DNA of 64,000 bases. It comes from BJHQ01 sp964654285 (GTDB taxonomy: Bacteria > Planctomycetota > UBA11346). The stretch spans positions 1 to 64,000 of the forward strand of contig CAZZJC010000004.1 in NCBI GenBank assembly GCA_964654285.1, given 5' to 3'. Under the pieces are notes generated by a model, which did no database searches, was not told the origin of the DNA, and saw only the letters and a program-made list of their open reading frames with translations. The translations under genes were made by a program, and so were the position numbers. Positions 17,651-26,776 of the stretch are shown one piece after another (position 1 is the stretch's first letter; each line of letters begins with the position of its first letter).

Positions 17651-19237
17651 GTGCCAGAACCCGTCGGTCATCTCCTGCTGCTGCTCCATGCCCATCTGCC
17701 GTTCATCCGGCATCCGGAAGATGAGCATTTCATCGAGGAAGGCTGGCTCGTCGAGGCGCTGACCGAGACCTACATCCCGATCCTGACCCGGCTGGAGCAC
17801 CTGCTGCGCGACGGCGTACGCACCCGGCTGACCATGACCTGGTCGCCGCCGCTGTGCGAGATGCTCGCGGATCCGCTCCTGATGGAGCGCTACCGCAAGC
17901 GCGTCGGCCGGCTGCTGGAACTCGCCGAGCAGGAGGTTCCCGCCAAGGCGAACAGCCCGTATGGCGCCACCGCGACGATGTACCGCGACCACCTGAAATG
18001 GTGCCTGGACTGCCTCGCGCGCTGGAACGGCAACCTGCTCGGCTGGGTGAAGAGCCTGATGGAGCGCGACGCGCTGGAGCCGATCACCTGCACCGCGACG
18101 CACGGCTTCCTGCCGCTGATGCTGACCCATGAGGCGCGCCGGGCCCAGGTGCGGGTGGCGTGCGCGAACTACCGCAAGCATTTCGGCCGCGATCCGCGCG
18201 GGATCTGGCTCGCGGAATGCGGTTACGTGCCCGGCTTCGAGGAACTGCTGCGCGAGTGCAACCTGCGCTACTTCTTCGTCGAGACGCATGGCCTGTACTA
18301 CGGCGATCCACGTCCGCGCTTCGGCTGCTTCGCGCCGGTCTACACCCCGTGCGGGGTGGCGGCCTTCGCGCGCGACCCGGAAAGCTCGCGTTCGGTGTGG
18401 TCGGCGGAGTGCGGCTACCCCGGCGATCCGCTCTACCGCGAATACTACCGCGACCTGGGCTACGACGGCGAGTACGGCTACATCCGCAACTTCCTCCATC
18501 CCGATGGGGTGCGGCGCAACCTGGGGCTGAAGTACCACCGCGTCACCGGCAAGGTGCAGCTGCACGAGAAGGCCCCCTACGATCCGGCGCCGGCCTTCGC
18601 GCGGGCGATGGAGCACGGCGCCGACTTCGTGCGCAACCGCCTCAGCCAGGCGGGCAAGATCGGGGAGCTCATCGGCAAGCCGCCGGTGATCGTCGCCCCG
18701 TACGACGCGGAACTGTTCGGCCACTGGTGGTACGAGGGTCCGCAGTTCGTCGAAAGCGTGCTGCGCAGTTGCGGCACCGGTTGGGGCAGCGGCCTGCGCC
18801 CGGTCAGCGGCTCGGAATACCTGGCCGAGAACTCCATCCACCAGGTGGTCACGCCGGCGGCGTCCAGCTGGGGCGACGCCGGCTACAACGGCGTCTGGCT
18901 GAACCCGACCAACGACTGGATCTACCGCCACCTGCACGAGGCCGAGGCGCGCATGGCCGATGTCGCGCGCCGCCATCCCGACGCCCAGGGCCTGCTGAAG
19001 CGGGCGCTGGACCAGCTCGCGCGCGAACTGCTGCTGATGCAGGCGTCCGACTGGGCGTTCATCATGACCATGAACACCACCGTCGCCTACGCGACGCGGC
19101 GCACGCGCGACCACATCAACCGCTTCACCGGGCTGTACACCATGATCATGGCCGGCCGGATCGATGAAAACGCGCTGAACCAGATCAGCTGGCGCGACAC
19201 GATCTTCCCCGAGATCGACTACCGGGTCTATCGCTGA
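17651..19237 (+). CDS. GH57 1,4-alpha-glucan branching enzyme
   Basis: Glycoside hydrolase family 57 enzyme of 528 residues with the DUF1957-type C-terminal region. It forms alpha-1,6 branches in glycogen. The N-terminal HAHLPFIRHPE, the nucleophile Glu189 in GIWLAECGY and the acid/base Asp352 in VAPYDAELFGHWWYEGP are the catalytic landmarks of this branching-enzyme class; the Trp-rich WGDAGYNGVWLNPTNDW segment is also typical. The start is a GTG at 17651, directly at the conserved first strand (VGHLLLLLHAHLP). The gene ends twelve bases before mobA. No glycogen synthase gene is in the window. Confidence 0.92.
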   Translation: MPEPVGHLLLLLHAHLPFIRHPEDEHFIEEGWLVEALTETYIPILTRLEHLLRDGVRTRLTMTWSPPLCEMLADPLLMERYRKRVGRLLELAEQEVPAKANSPYGATATMYRDHLKWCLDCLARWNGNLLGWVKSLMERDALEPITCTATHGFLPLMLTHEARRAQVRVACANYRKHFGRDPRGIWLAECGYVPGFEELLRECNLRYFFVETHGLYYGDPRPRFGCFAPVYTPCGVAAFARDPESSRSVWSAECGYPGDPLYREYYRDLGYDGEYGYIRNFLHPDGVRRNLGLKYHRVTGKVQLHEKAPYDPAPAFARAMEHGADFVRNRLSQAGKIGELIGKPPVIVAPYDAELFGHWWYEGPQFVESVLRSCGTGWGSGLRPVSGSEYLAENSIHQVVTPAASSWGDAGYNGVWLNPTNDWIYRHLHEAEARMADVARRHPDAQGLLKRALDQLARELLLMQASDWAFIMTMNTTVAYATRRTRDHINRFTGLYTMIMAGRIDENALNQISWRDTIFPEIDYRVYR

Positions 19238-19249
19238 GTCGTTGCGCGG

Positions 19250-19813
19250 ATGACCGTCCCGCCGATCGCCGCCGCCATCATCGCCGGGGGGCGCGGCCGG
19301 CGCATGGGCACGCCGCACAAGGCGATCCTGACCCTGCCCGACGGCAGCACGCCGGTGCAGAGGCTCGCCGCCGCCCTGCACGCCGCCGGCTGCACGCCGG
19401 TGGTGATCAGCGCGAATGATCCCGGCAGGTACGCGGGAACCGGACTGCGGGTGGTCGCCGATCTGCGCCCCGGATCAGGCCCGTTGGCGGGCATCGAGGC
19501 CGTGCTCGCCGCGCTCGCGCCCGCACCGGTGCTGATCGTCGCCGGTGACATGCCGCACCTGGGCCGGGCCGAGATCGGACGCCTCATCGCCGGCTGGGAT
19601 GGACGGCTGGCGGTGGCCTGGACCGACCGCATGCAGCCGTTGTGCGCGCTGATCGCCGCCGACGTGCTGGGCGAGGTCCGCGCCGCGCTCGACCGGGGCG
19701 ATCTCGGCGTGCATCGCCTGTGGGAACGCCTCGGCGCGGTGGCGGTGCGGTTCGGAGATGCTGCCGCCTTCGGTGATCTCGACACGCCAGATGATCTCGC
19801 CCGCTTGCGCTAG
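19250..19813 (+). CDS. mobA: Molybdenum cofactor guanylyltransferase
   Basis: MobA-type nucleotidyltransferase, 187 residues. It attaches GMP to molybdopterin to form the bis-MGD cofactor. The N-terminal nucleotide-binding signature AAIIAGGRGRRMG with K24 and the metal-binding GDMPHL region are intact, and the C-terminal DLDTPDDL motif is typical of the family. It lies twelve bases after the branching-enzyme gene. No other molybdopterin genes and no molybdoenzyme are visible nearby. Confidence 0.9.
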   Translation: MTVPPIAAAIIAGGRGRRMGTPHKAILTLPDGSTPVQRLAAALHAAGCTPVVISANDPGRYAGTGLRVVADLRPGSGPLAGIEAVLAALAPAPVLIVAGDMPHLGRAEIGRLIAGWDGRLAVAWTDRMQPLCALIAADVLGEVRAALDRGDLGVHRLWERLGAVAVRFGDAAAFGDLDTPDDLARLR

Positions 19814-19915
19814 GTCTTTCATTCCTGCCAACGGATCAGACCGCGCCTGGGCTCGGCAAGTTCCTCGTTGCTTCATCCATCATCGCATCACGATGGAGCG
19901 ATATAGGAGCCTCCC

Positions 19916-21358
19916 ATGGCCAAGACCGCCCCCAAAACCGCCCCGGCCACCGACTGCGTGGTCGCCGATCTCTCGCTGGCCGCCTGGGGCCGCAAGGAGA
20001 TCTCCATCGCCGAGCACGAGATGCCCGGCCTGATGGCGATCCGCTCCAAGCACGCGAAGACGAAGCCGCTCAAGGGCGCGCGCATCGCCGGCTCGCTCCA
20101 CATGACCCTGCAGACCGCGGTGCTGATCGAGACCCTGCAGGCGCTCGGCGCCGAGGTGCGCTGGGCGTCGTGCAACATCTACTCGACCCAGGACCACGCC
20201 GCCGCCGCGATCGCCGCGGTCGGCACGGAAGTCTTCGCCAAGAAGGGTGAAACCCTGGAAGAATACTGGGATTACACCCACCGCATCCTCGACTGGTCCG
20301 GCCACGGCACGACCCCGAACCTGATCCTCGACGATGGCGGCGACGCGACCCTGCTCGTCCACCTCGGCTGCGACGCCGAGAAGGACGCCAAGGTGCTCAA
20401 GCGCAAGCCGGGCAGCGAGGAGGAGGCGATCCTGCTCGCGTCGATCGCGGCGAAGCTCAAGCAGGATCCGACGTTCTACTCGCGCATCGCCAAGACCCTG
20501 ATCGGCGTCAGCGAAGAAACCACCACCGGCGTGCATCGCCTCTATGAACGCCAGAAGGCCGGTACGCTGATGTTCCCGGCCATCAACGTCAACGATTCGG
20601 TGACGAAATCCAAGTTCGACAACCTCTACGGCTGCCGCGAGTCGCTCGTCGACGGCATCAAGCGCGCCACCGGCGTGATGGTGTCGGGCAAGAAGGCCGT
20701 GGTCGCCGGCTACGGCGATGTCGGCAAGGGCTGCGCCCAGACCCTGCGCGGCCACGGTGCGACGGTGTTCATCACCGAGATCGACCCGATCTGCGCCCTG
20801 CAGGCCTGCATGGAAGGTTTCCAGGTCGTCACCATGGACGACGCCGCCGCCTTCGGCGACATCTTCGTCACCGCCACCGGCTGCAGCGACGTGATCACGC
20901 GCAAGCACATGGACGCGATGAAGCACAACGCGATCGTCTGCAACATCGGGCACTTCGATTCGGAAATCGATGTCGCCGGCCTGAAGAGCCTGGACTGGGA
21001 CGAGATCAAGCCGCAGGTCGATCACGTGATCTGGCCCGCCGCCGGCGGCAAGCCGGGCAAGCGCCTGATCCTGCTCGCCAAGGGTCGCCTGGTGAACCTG
21101 GGCTGCGCCCAGGGCCATCCGTCCTTCGTGATGTCGAACAGCTTCAGCAACCAGACCCTGGCCCAGATCGAGCTGTTCACCAACGGCAAGAACCTGGAGA
21201 ACAAGGTCTACACCCTGCCCAAGCATCTGGACGAGGAGGTCGCCCGCCTGCACCTCGAACGGCTCGGCGCGACCCTGACCAAGCTGACCAAGAAGCAGGC
21301 CGGATACCTCGGCCTGCCGGTGGATGGGCCGTTCAAGTCGGATCACTACCGCTATTGA
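19916..21358 (+). CDS. ahcY: Adenosylhomocysteinase
   Basis: S-adenosylhomocysteine hydrolase, 480 residues, NAD-dependent. It splits SAH to adenosine and homocysteine, clearing the product of methyltransferases. The substrate/NAD segment ETTTGVHRLY, the catalytic FPAINVNDSVTKSKFDN region, the dinucleotide motif GYGDVGKG, NIGHFDSEID and the C-terminal FKSDHYRY are all intact. ATG 19916 follows a good AGGAG site. The 102-base leader holds a small hairpin (CATC..GATG), but I could not match it to an SAH riboswitch. Confidence 0.98.
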   Translation: MAKTAPKTAPATDCVVADLSLAAWGRKEISIAEHEMPGLMAIRSKHAKTKPLKGARIAGSLHMTLQTAVLIETLQALGAEVRWASCNIYSTQDHAAAAIAAVGTEVFAKKGETLEEYWDYTHRILDWSGHGTTPNLILDDGGDATLLVHLGCDAEKDAKVLKRKPGSEEEAILLASIAAKLKQDPTFYSRIAKTLIGVSEETTTGVHRLYERQKAGTLMFPAINVNDSVTKSKFDNLYGCRESLVDGIKRATGVMVSGKKAVVAGYGDVGKGCAQTLRGHGATVFITEIDPICALQACMEGFQVVTMDDAAAFGDIFVTATGCSDVITRKHMDAMKHNAIVCNIGHFDSEIDVAGLKSLDWDEIKPQVDHVIWPAAGGKPGKRLILLAKGRLVNLGCAQGHPSFVMSNSFSNQTLAQIELFTNGKNLENKVYTLPKHLDEEVARLHLERLGATLTKLTKKQAGYLGLPVDGPFKSDHYRY

Positions 21359-21468
21359 CAGCGGGGCGCTGCCCCGCCCGCCCCGCCAGGGCTCTGCCCT
21401 GGACCCGGATTGGCCGGAAGGGCGTCATAACCGCGTTCTTTCGAGGTTGGACGCGGTTGCCGGGTGAC

Positions 21469-21571
21469 GGCGAGGGTCGCCGCTGGCGCGGCTGCCTCGC
21501 CTGCGGTTATTCGGCGTGATTTGCGGGGACGATGGCATGGCGAGGTTGGCCGCTGGCGCGGCCTCCTCGCC
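21469..21571. repeat. Two copies of a 33-base hairpin upstream of trpE
   Basis: Positions 21469-21501 and 21539-21571 share GGCGAGG-N2-GCCGCTGGCGCGGC-N2-CCTCGCC, each able to form a nested hairpin. The second is followed by GGTTTTTG, so it may end the ahcY transcript. The stretch 21359-21657 has no gene; 21359-21410 holds a GC-rich repeat related to 10231-10285. Confidence 0.65.
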
Positions 21572-21657
21572 TGTGGTTTTTGACGGGGAGGGCGGGGCGG
21601 GGTTTCTGGTGCGGCTGCCCTTTGCGAAACCGGTCACCCAGGTAGGGTTCGGCCGCC

Positions 21658-23130
21658 ATGACGCCTGACCTTTCCTCCTGCCGCGCGCTTGCTGCGCAGG
21701 GTTTCAACCTGATTCCGGTGGTGCGCCGGCTGGTCGCGGATGAGCTGACCCCGGTGGCGGCGCTGGCGCGGCTGCGGGATGAGCCGTGGGCGTTCCTGTT
21801 CGAGAGCGTGGTCGGCGGTGAACGCGTCGCGCGCTATTCGATGCTCGGGTTCGCGCCACGCGCGCGGTTGACCTGGGAGGACGGCGGCCTCGTCGTGCGC
21901 TCTGACGGCAGTGCGGACGAACGCCTCGCCGGCGACTGCTTCCAGGCGGTGCGGACCTACGCGGCCCGCTTCCGCAGTTCGCGGCCGGATCACCTGCCGC
22001 GCTTCCTGGGCGGGCTGGTGGGCTGGTTCTCCTATGACGTGGTGCGCCAGGCGGAACCGCTGCCGAAATGCCCGCCCGACGTGCTGCGCCTGCCGGATGT
22101 CTGCCTGGCGCGCTATGACACCGTGCTGGTCTTCGATCACAGCTTCAACCACCTGCTGCTGGTGACCCACCTCGACCTCACCGGCGGGCAGACGGTCGAG
22201 GCCGCCTACGCCAAGGCCCAGGATGAGCTCGACCGGCTCCAGCGCCGGCTGGAAGCGCCCCTGCTGTCGCGCCTGGTCGCGCCGGTGAAGCCGCTGCCGG
22301 TGCACTACCGCCAGCACACGCCGCAACCGCAGTTCGAAGAGTCGGTGCGCAAGATCCAGGAATTCATCAAGGCGGGAGACGCCTTCCAGGTCGTGCTGTC
22401 GCAGCGCCTGAGCGCCGACCTGACGGTGACGCCCTTCCAGGTCTACCGCAGCCTGCGCAGCCTGAATCCCAGCCCGTACCTGTTCTACCTGCGCTGCGGC
22501 GAGGCGAGCCTGGTCGGGGCCTCGCCCGAACTGCTGGTCCGGGTCGAGGACGGCACGGTGTCGGTGCGCCCGATCGCCGGCACCACGCTGCGCGGCGCGA
22601 CCCCGGCCGAGGACGACCGCCTGGGCGCGGAGCTGCTGCGTGATCCCAAGGAGCGCGCCGAGCACACCATGCTCATCGACCTCGGCCGCAATGATGTCGG
22701 CCGTGTCTGCGTGCCCGGCTCGGTCAAGCTGACCGAGTGCATGGTGCTGGAGAAATACAGCCACGTGCAGCACATCGTCAGCCACGTCGAGGGCCGTCTG
22801 CGCAGCGACCTCGACGCCCTCGACGCCCTGCGCTGCTGCCATCCCGCCGGCACGGTCAGCGGGGCGCCCAAGGTGCGTGCGATGCAGATCATCGACGACC
22901 TCGAACCGGTGAAGCGCGGGCCGTACGCCGGCGCGGTCGGCTACCTCGATTTCCGCGGCAACCTCGACACCTGCATCGCCCTGCGCACCGCCGTCATCAC
23001 CCCGGGCGAGGTCCACGTCCAGGCCGGCGCCGGCGTGGTCGCCGACAGCGAACCGGCGAAGGAATACGAGGAGACCATGCGCAAGGCGCGGGCCACCCTC
23101 GAGGCCATCGCCCGCGCCGGGCAGTTCTGA
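21658..23130 (+). CDS. trpE: Anthranilate synthase component I
   Basis: Chorismate-using enzyme of 490 residues, first step of tryptophan synthesis with a TrpG glutaminase not seen in this window. The N-terminal regulatory domain is followed by the chorismate-binding domain: IKAGDAFQVVLSQR, ASPELLVRVEDG, RPIAGTTLRG, DPKERAEHTMLIDLGRNDVGRV, and the C-terminal HPAGTVSGAPKVRAMQII and GYLDFRGNLDTCIALRT blocks. Lack of p-aminobenzoate-specific features makes TrpE more likely than PabB. priA starts seven bases later. Confidence 0.93.
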   Translation: MTPDLSSCRALAAQGFNLIPVVRRLVADELTPVAALARLRDEPWAFLFESVVGGERVARYSMLGFAPRARLTWEDGGLVVRSDGSADERLAGDCFQAVRTYAARFRSSRPDHLPRFLGGLVGWFSYDVVRQAEPLPKCPPDVLRLPDVCLARYDTVLVFDHSFNHLLLVTHLDLTGGQTVEAAYAKAQDELDRLQRRLEAPLLSRLVAPVKPLPVHYRQHTPQPQFEESVRKIQEFIKAGDAFQVVLSQRLSADLTVTPFQVYRSLRSLNPSPYLFYLRCGEASLVGASPELLVRVEDGTVSVRPIAGTTLRGATPAEDDRLGAELLRDPKERAEHTMLIDLGRNDVGRVCVPGSVKLTECMVLEKYSHVQHIVSHVEGRLRSDLDALDALRCCHPAGTVSGAPKVRAMQIIDDLEPVKRGPYAGAVGYLDFRGNLDTCIALRTAVITPGEVHVQAGAGVVADSEPAKEYEETMRKARATLEAIARAGQF

Positions 23131-23136
23131 TCCGGG

Positions 23137-25359
23137 ATGGGACTAGCGCCGACTGCGGAGGTTGAGGTCCTCCAGGCCGATGTCGCGCTCGACCTGCCTG
23201 GGCGGGGCATCTACACCTACCGGGTGCCGCCGGAGCTGGCTGGAACGCTCGCGGTCGGCGACTGCGTCGAGGTGCCGCTGAAAGGCCAGAAGCGGCGCGG
23301 CTTCGTGGTCGCGATCGAACTCCGGCCAAAGCCGGAGCGGTTTCCGCTGAAGGACGTGCCGCCGCGCCAGGACGGCATCAGCGTGCCGGCGCACCTGATG
23401 GCGCTGATGCGCTGGGGCGCGCGCTACTACCGCTGCGGACTCGGCGCCTTCCTGGCCGGAACGGTGCCGAAGCCGGTGCGCGAGACCGCCCTGACGAGCG
23501 AGATCGAGGTCGTGCAGCTGCTCGCCGAATGGCCGGAAAAACTCAGCAAGCGGCAGCGCGCGATCCTGGCCAGCGTGCCGCCGGAAGGCATCGAGCTGGG
23601 CGAGTTGTGCGAGGCCGCCGGCACCCAGGCGGCGACGGTGCGCAAGCTGGCTGACCTGGGCGCCATCCGCCTCGAAACGGTGGCGATCGAACTGCGCCGC
23701 GACATCCGCGAGGTCGGCATGGAGGCGCGCGGCGAGCACCACGCGCCGACCGACGAGCAGCGCACCGCGATCGACGCGGTCGCGGCGGAACTCGCCGCCG
23801 GCAAGCACGCGGCGTTCCTCCTCTACGGCGTGACCGGATCGGGGAAGACGCTGGTGTATCTCGAACTCGCCGAGCGCGTGATCGCCACCGGCCGGCAGGT
23901 CCTGTACCTGCTGCCCGAGATCGGCCTGACCCCGCAGCTGGCGGCGCGGGTGCGCAGCCGCATCCCGCGCACCGTCGTCTGGCACTCGGCGTTCAGCGCC
24001 GGCGAACGCGCCGAGGCCTGGCGCCGGGTCGCAGCGGGCGAGGTCGACCTGGTGCTGGGCACGCGCTCGGCGCTGTTCGCACCGTTGCCGCATCCGGGCC
24101 TGATCATCGTCGATGAGGAACACGACCAGTCCTACAAGCAGGAATCGGTGCCGCGCTACCACGCGCGCGATCTCGCGGTGGTCTACGGCGGGCAGATGCA
24201 GGTGCCGGTGATCCTCGGGTCGGCCACGCCGGCGCTGGAAAGCGTGGCCAACGTGCGCGCCGGCCGGTATCGGGTGCTGCGATTGGCGAACCGGCCCGGC
24301 GGCGGCAGGCTGCCCGAGCCGGTGCTCGTCGACATGCGCCTGGAATGCAAGGCGCAGAAGAAGGCCGCGGTGCTGTCGCGCGAACTCGTCGACCGCCTGG
24401 CCGCCGCCAAGGCCGCCGGCAACCAGGGCATCATCCTGCTCAACCGGCGCGGCTGGAGCCCCATCGTCGCCTGCGCCATGTGCGGCACGGCGGTGGAGTG
24501 CAGATCGTGCGCCATCGCCATGACCTGGCATCGCGGTGCGGCGGCGCTGCGCTGCCACTACTGCGATGCCACCTCGGGATTCCCCGAACGCTGCCCGGCC
24601 TGCGGTGAACCGGCGATGAGCACCCGCGGCGTCGGCACCGAACAGCTCGCCGCGCTGGTGGCCGAGGCGGTGCCGGGCCTCAGGATCCTGCGCGTCGATG
24701 CCGACACCGTGTCGACGCGCCAGGGTCACGCCAAGCTGTTCACCGCGTTCGCGCGCGGCGAGGCCGACTGCCTGGTCGGCACCCAGATGGTGGCGAAGGG
24801 CCTCGATTTCCCGCGCGTCACCGTGGTCGGGGTGATCGGCGCCGATCGATCACTGGCGCAGCCGGATTTCCGCTCGGCCGAGCGCACCTACCAGCTCATC
24901 GCCCAGGTCGCCGGCCGCGCCGGCCGGGGCGAGCACCCCGGCGCGGTGGTGGTGCAGGCCTACGACATCAACGCCCTCGCCCTGCGCGCGGCGGTCGAGC
25001 ACCGGCCGAAGACCTTCTACGACGAGGCCCTGGCCCAGCGCAAGGAATACGGCTATCCACCCTACGCCGGACTGGTGCGGGTGCTGTGGTCGGGGCCGGA
25101 GCTTGCCGCCGTGGAGCAGCTCGCGTTCACGCACGGGGCCCTGATAAATGCCTGCGCCGCCCCGGACTGCCAGGTGCTTGGGCCGAATCCGGCCGGACTG
25201 GCGTTCCTGCATGACCAGCACCGCTGGCATGCGCTGATCAAGGCGTCGACGCGCGGTGATGCGCAACGGTTCCTCGATCGGCTCGACGCTGCCGGTGGAC
25301 TTGCCGCGACGGCGGCGGTACGGGTGACGGTGGATGTCGATCCGTACCACACGACCTGA
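23137..25359 (+). CDS. priA: Primosomal protein N' (replication-restart helicase PriA)
   Basis: Superfamily 2 helicase, 740 residues, restarting collapsed replication forks. The N-terminal DNA-binding domain (about 1-110, RGIYTYRVPPEL) precedes Walker A GVTGSGKT, the DEEH box IIVDEEHDQSYKQE and the GSATPALES motif. Between the helicase lobes, eight cysteines in four CxxC-type pairs (CAMC, CRSC, CHYC, CPAC) form the two zinc sites. The C-terminal QVAGRAGRG motif VI is intact. It starts seven bases after the trpE stop. Confidence 0.96.
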   Translation: MGLAPTAEVEVLQADVALDLPGRGIYTYRVPPELAGTLAVGDCVEVPLKGQKRRGFVVAIELRPKPERFPLKDVPPRQDGISVPAHLMALMRWGARYYRCGLGAFLAGTVPKPVRETALTSEIEVVQLLAEWPEKLSKRQRAILASVPPEGIELGELCEAAGTQAATVRKLADLGAIRLETVAIELRRDIREVGMEARGEHHAPTDEQRTAIDAVAAELAAGKHAAFLLYGVTGSGKTLVYLELAERVIATGRQVLYLLPEIGLTPQLAARVRSRIPRTVVWHSAFSAGERAEAWRRVAAGEVDLVLGTRSALFAPLPHPGLIIVDEEHDQSYKQESVPRYHARDLAVVYGGQMQVPVILGSATPALESVANVRAGRYRVLRLANRPGGGRLPEPVLVDMRLECKAQKKAAVLSRELVDRLAAAKAAGNQGIILLNRRGWSPIVACAMCGTAVECRSCAIAMTWHRGAAALRCHYCDATSGFPERCPACGEPAMSTRGVGTEQLAALVAEAVPGLRILRVDADTVSTRQGHAKLFTAFARGEADCLVGTQMVAKGLDFPRVTVVGVIGADRSLAQPDFRSAERTYQLIAQVAGRAGRGEHPGAVVVQAYDINALALRAAVEHRPKTFYDEALAQRKEYGYPPYAGLVRVLWSGPELAAVEQLAFTHGALINACAAPDCQVLGPNPAGLAFLHDQHRWHALIKASTRGDAQRFLDRLDAAGGLAATAAVRVTVDVDPYHTT

Positions 25360-26770
25360 GCGGACCCCGCCACCGTGCGGCATCTGGCGGCTCCGCCTGG
25401 CCCTGCCTCTCGCCTGCGTCGGCGCGGCCGGTGCGGCGGTCTCGGGCCTCCCCGCGCCTCCGGCGCCGGGCCCGGAACCCAAGGCCTGGCTCGAATGGGT
25501 CAACGACGCCTTCTCCGGCTCGACCGTGCACAACACCGATGATTTCCGCACCAATGCCAACGCCCTGGTGGTGCACTTGTCACCGCGCTGGCTGCTCGCG
25601 GCGGATTTCAGCATGCTCACCAAGAAGGGCCAGCAGAGCAAGAATCCCTCCCGCGCCGACGAGCTGACCACCTCGGTCGGCTACCTCCCCATCGTGGGCG
25701 GCGGCGACGGGAACTGGTGGCGCCTCGGCGTCGGCGCGGGAATGCGCAGCTCGGGCAACTATGGCGGCCAGAACCTCCAGAATGCCTGGCACCGCACGGT
25801 CGGCTTCGGCCTGGTGAAGCTGCCGTATGACGATGCCGGTCAGCGCCATACCGAGGCCATGGGCTGGATCCACGCCTCGCGTCTCGCCTCCGTCCACTGC
25901 GCCGGGGTCGGCCGTTTCGGCGCCCAGGTCGAGGCCGGCGGCCTGGCCACCACCGGGGGCGAGACGGCCGGCGACGCGCGCGCCCTGGGCGTCGTGCTGG
26001 GCCGACATGGTTCGCTGTGGGCCGGCGGCGAGTGGCAGGCGCGCGCCGGCACGCGGATGAGCGCGGTCGCGGACGTGACCGCCCGCGATGAGGCCGGCCC
26101 GTGGTTCGTGCTCGGCTTCGCCACCGGCGGCCTGTACGGCGAGTTCGCCAGTGCCGGCGGATCGCGCAGCACCGGGCGCATCGGCGCCCAGTGGCAGCCG
26201 GATGCGGCGCATGCCGATCCGGATCCGGTGCCGGTCAGCGGCGAGATCGGCGGCACCCTGAACGCCTATGGTCTCGGGGCGCAGGTGCGCTGGTCCCCGG
26301 ATTGGCTGCGCGGCCTGCCGACGCTGGGCGAACGCGCCTCATTCCTGGTCGACTACCGCTTCGGCCGGGTGCCCGACATCCAGCTCACCGGGGGCTCGCT
26401 GCGCTACAACCAGGGCATCCTCGGCATCGACTTCGGAGCCTGGCAGCAGCCGCGAGCATTCCCGGATCATCTCGGTGCCCAGCCCTTCGTGCAGGGCGGC
26501 ATCGGCTGGCGGCTGGAAGGCGTCCAGACCGAAAGCTTCCGGCCGCAGTTCGCCCCCAGCACGCAGTCGTCCACCGTGCTCGCCGGCAGCGTCGGCGTGC
26601 GCCAGCTCCTCATTCCCGGCCGGAACATCGCCACCGGGCTGTCCCTGTCCCTGGATGGCTGGTGGCCGCTCAATCCGGCCCAGACGCCGAACGGCAACGG
26701 CGAGGTCCTGAACCACCAGCAGCCGGGCTGGACCGTCTCGGCGCGGGCGACGATGCTCGTCGCCTGGTGA
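25334..26770 (+). CDS. Predicted outer-membrane beta-barrel or surface protein
   Basis: A 478-residue protein with a likely signal peptide (RLRLALPLACVGAAGAAVSG, about residues 19-38) after a basic N-terminus and a Pro-rich region. The body has many short alternating hydrophobic and Gly-rich strands (VGFGLVKLPY, WFVLGFATGGLYGEFA, AFLVDYRFG-like) and ends in an alternating MLVAW, consistent with an outer-membrane barrel. No family is recognised. ATG 25334 overlaps the priA end by 26 bases; no better in-frame start precedes the signal peptide. Confidence 0.6.
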   Translation: MSIRTTRPERTPPPCGIWRLRLALPLACVGAAGAAVSGLPAPPAPGPEPKAWLEWVNDAFSGSTVHNTDDFRTNANALVVHLSPRWLLAADFSMLTKKGQQSKNPSRADELTTSVGYLPIVGGGDGNWWRLGVGAGMRSSGNYGGQNLQNAWHRTVGFGLVKLPYDDAGQRHTEAMGWIHASRLASVHCAGVGRFGAQVEAGGLATTGGETAGDARALGVVLGRHGSLWAGGEWQARAGTRMSAVADVTARDEAGPWFVLGFATGGLYGEFASAGGSRSTGRIGAQWQPDAAHADPDPVPVSGEIGGTLNAYGLGAQVRWSPDWLRGLPTLGERASFLVDYRFGRVPDIQLTGGSLRYNQGILGIDFGAWQQPRAFPDHLGAQPFVQGGIGWRLEGVQTESFRPQFAPSTQSSTVLAGSVGVRQLLIPGRNIATGLSLSLDGWWPLNPAQTPNGNGEVLNHQQPGWTVSARATMLVAW

Positions 26771-26776
26771 CCACGG

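Noticed and set aside
19814..19915. SAH or SAM riboswitch before ahcY
   Set aside because: Only a GCTCGG piece and small hairpins are seen; the conserved core cannot be aligned.
21602..21657. trp attenuator with a leader peptide
   Set aside because: No short frame with consecutive Trp codons is present.
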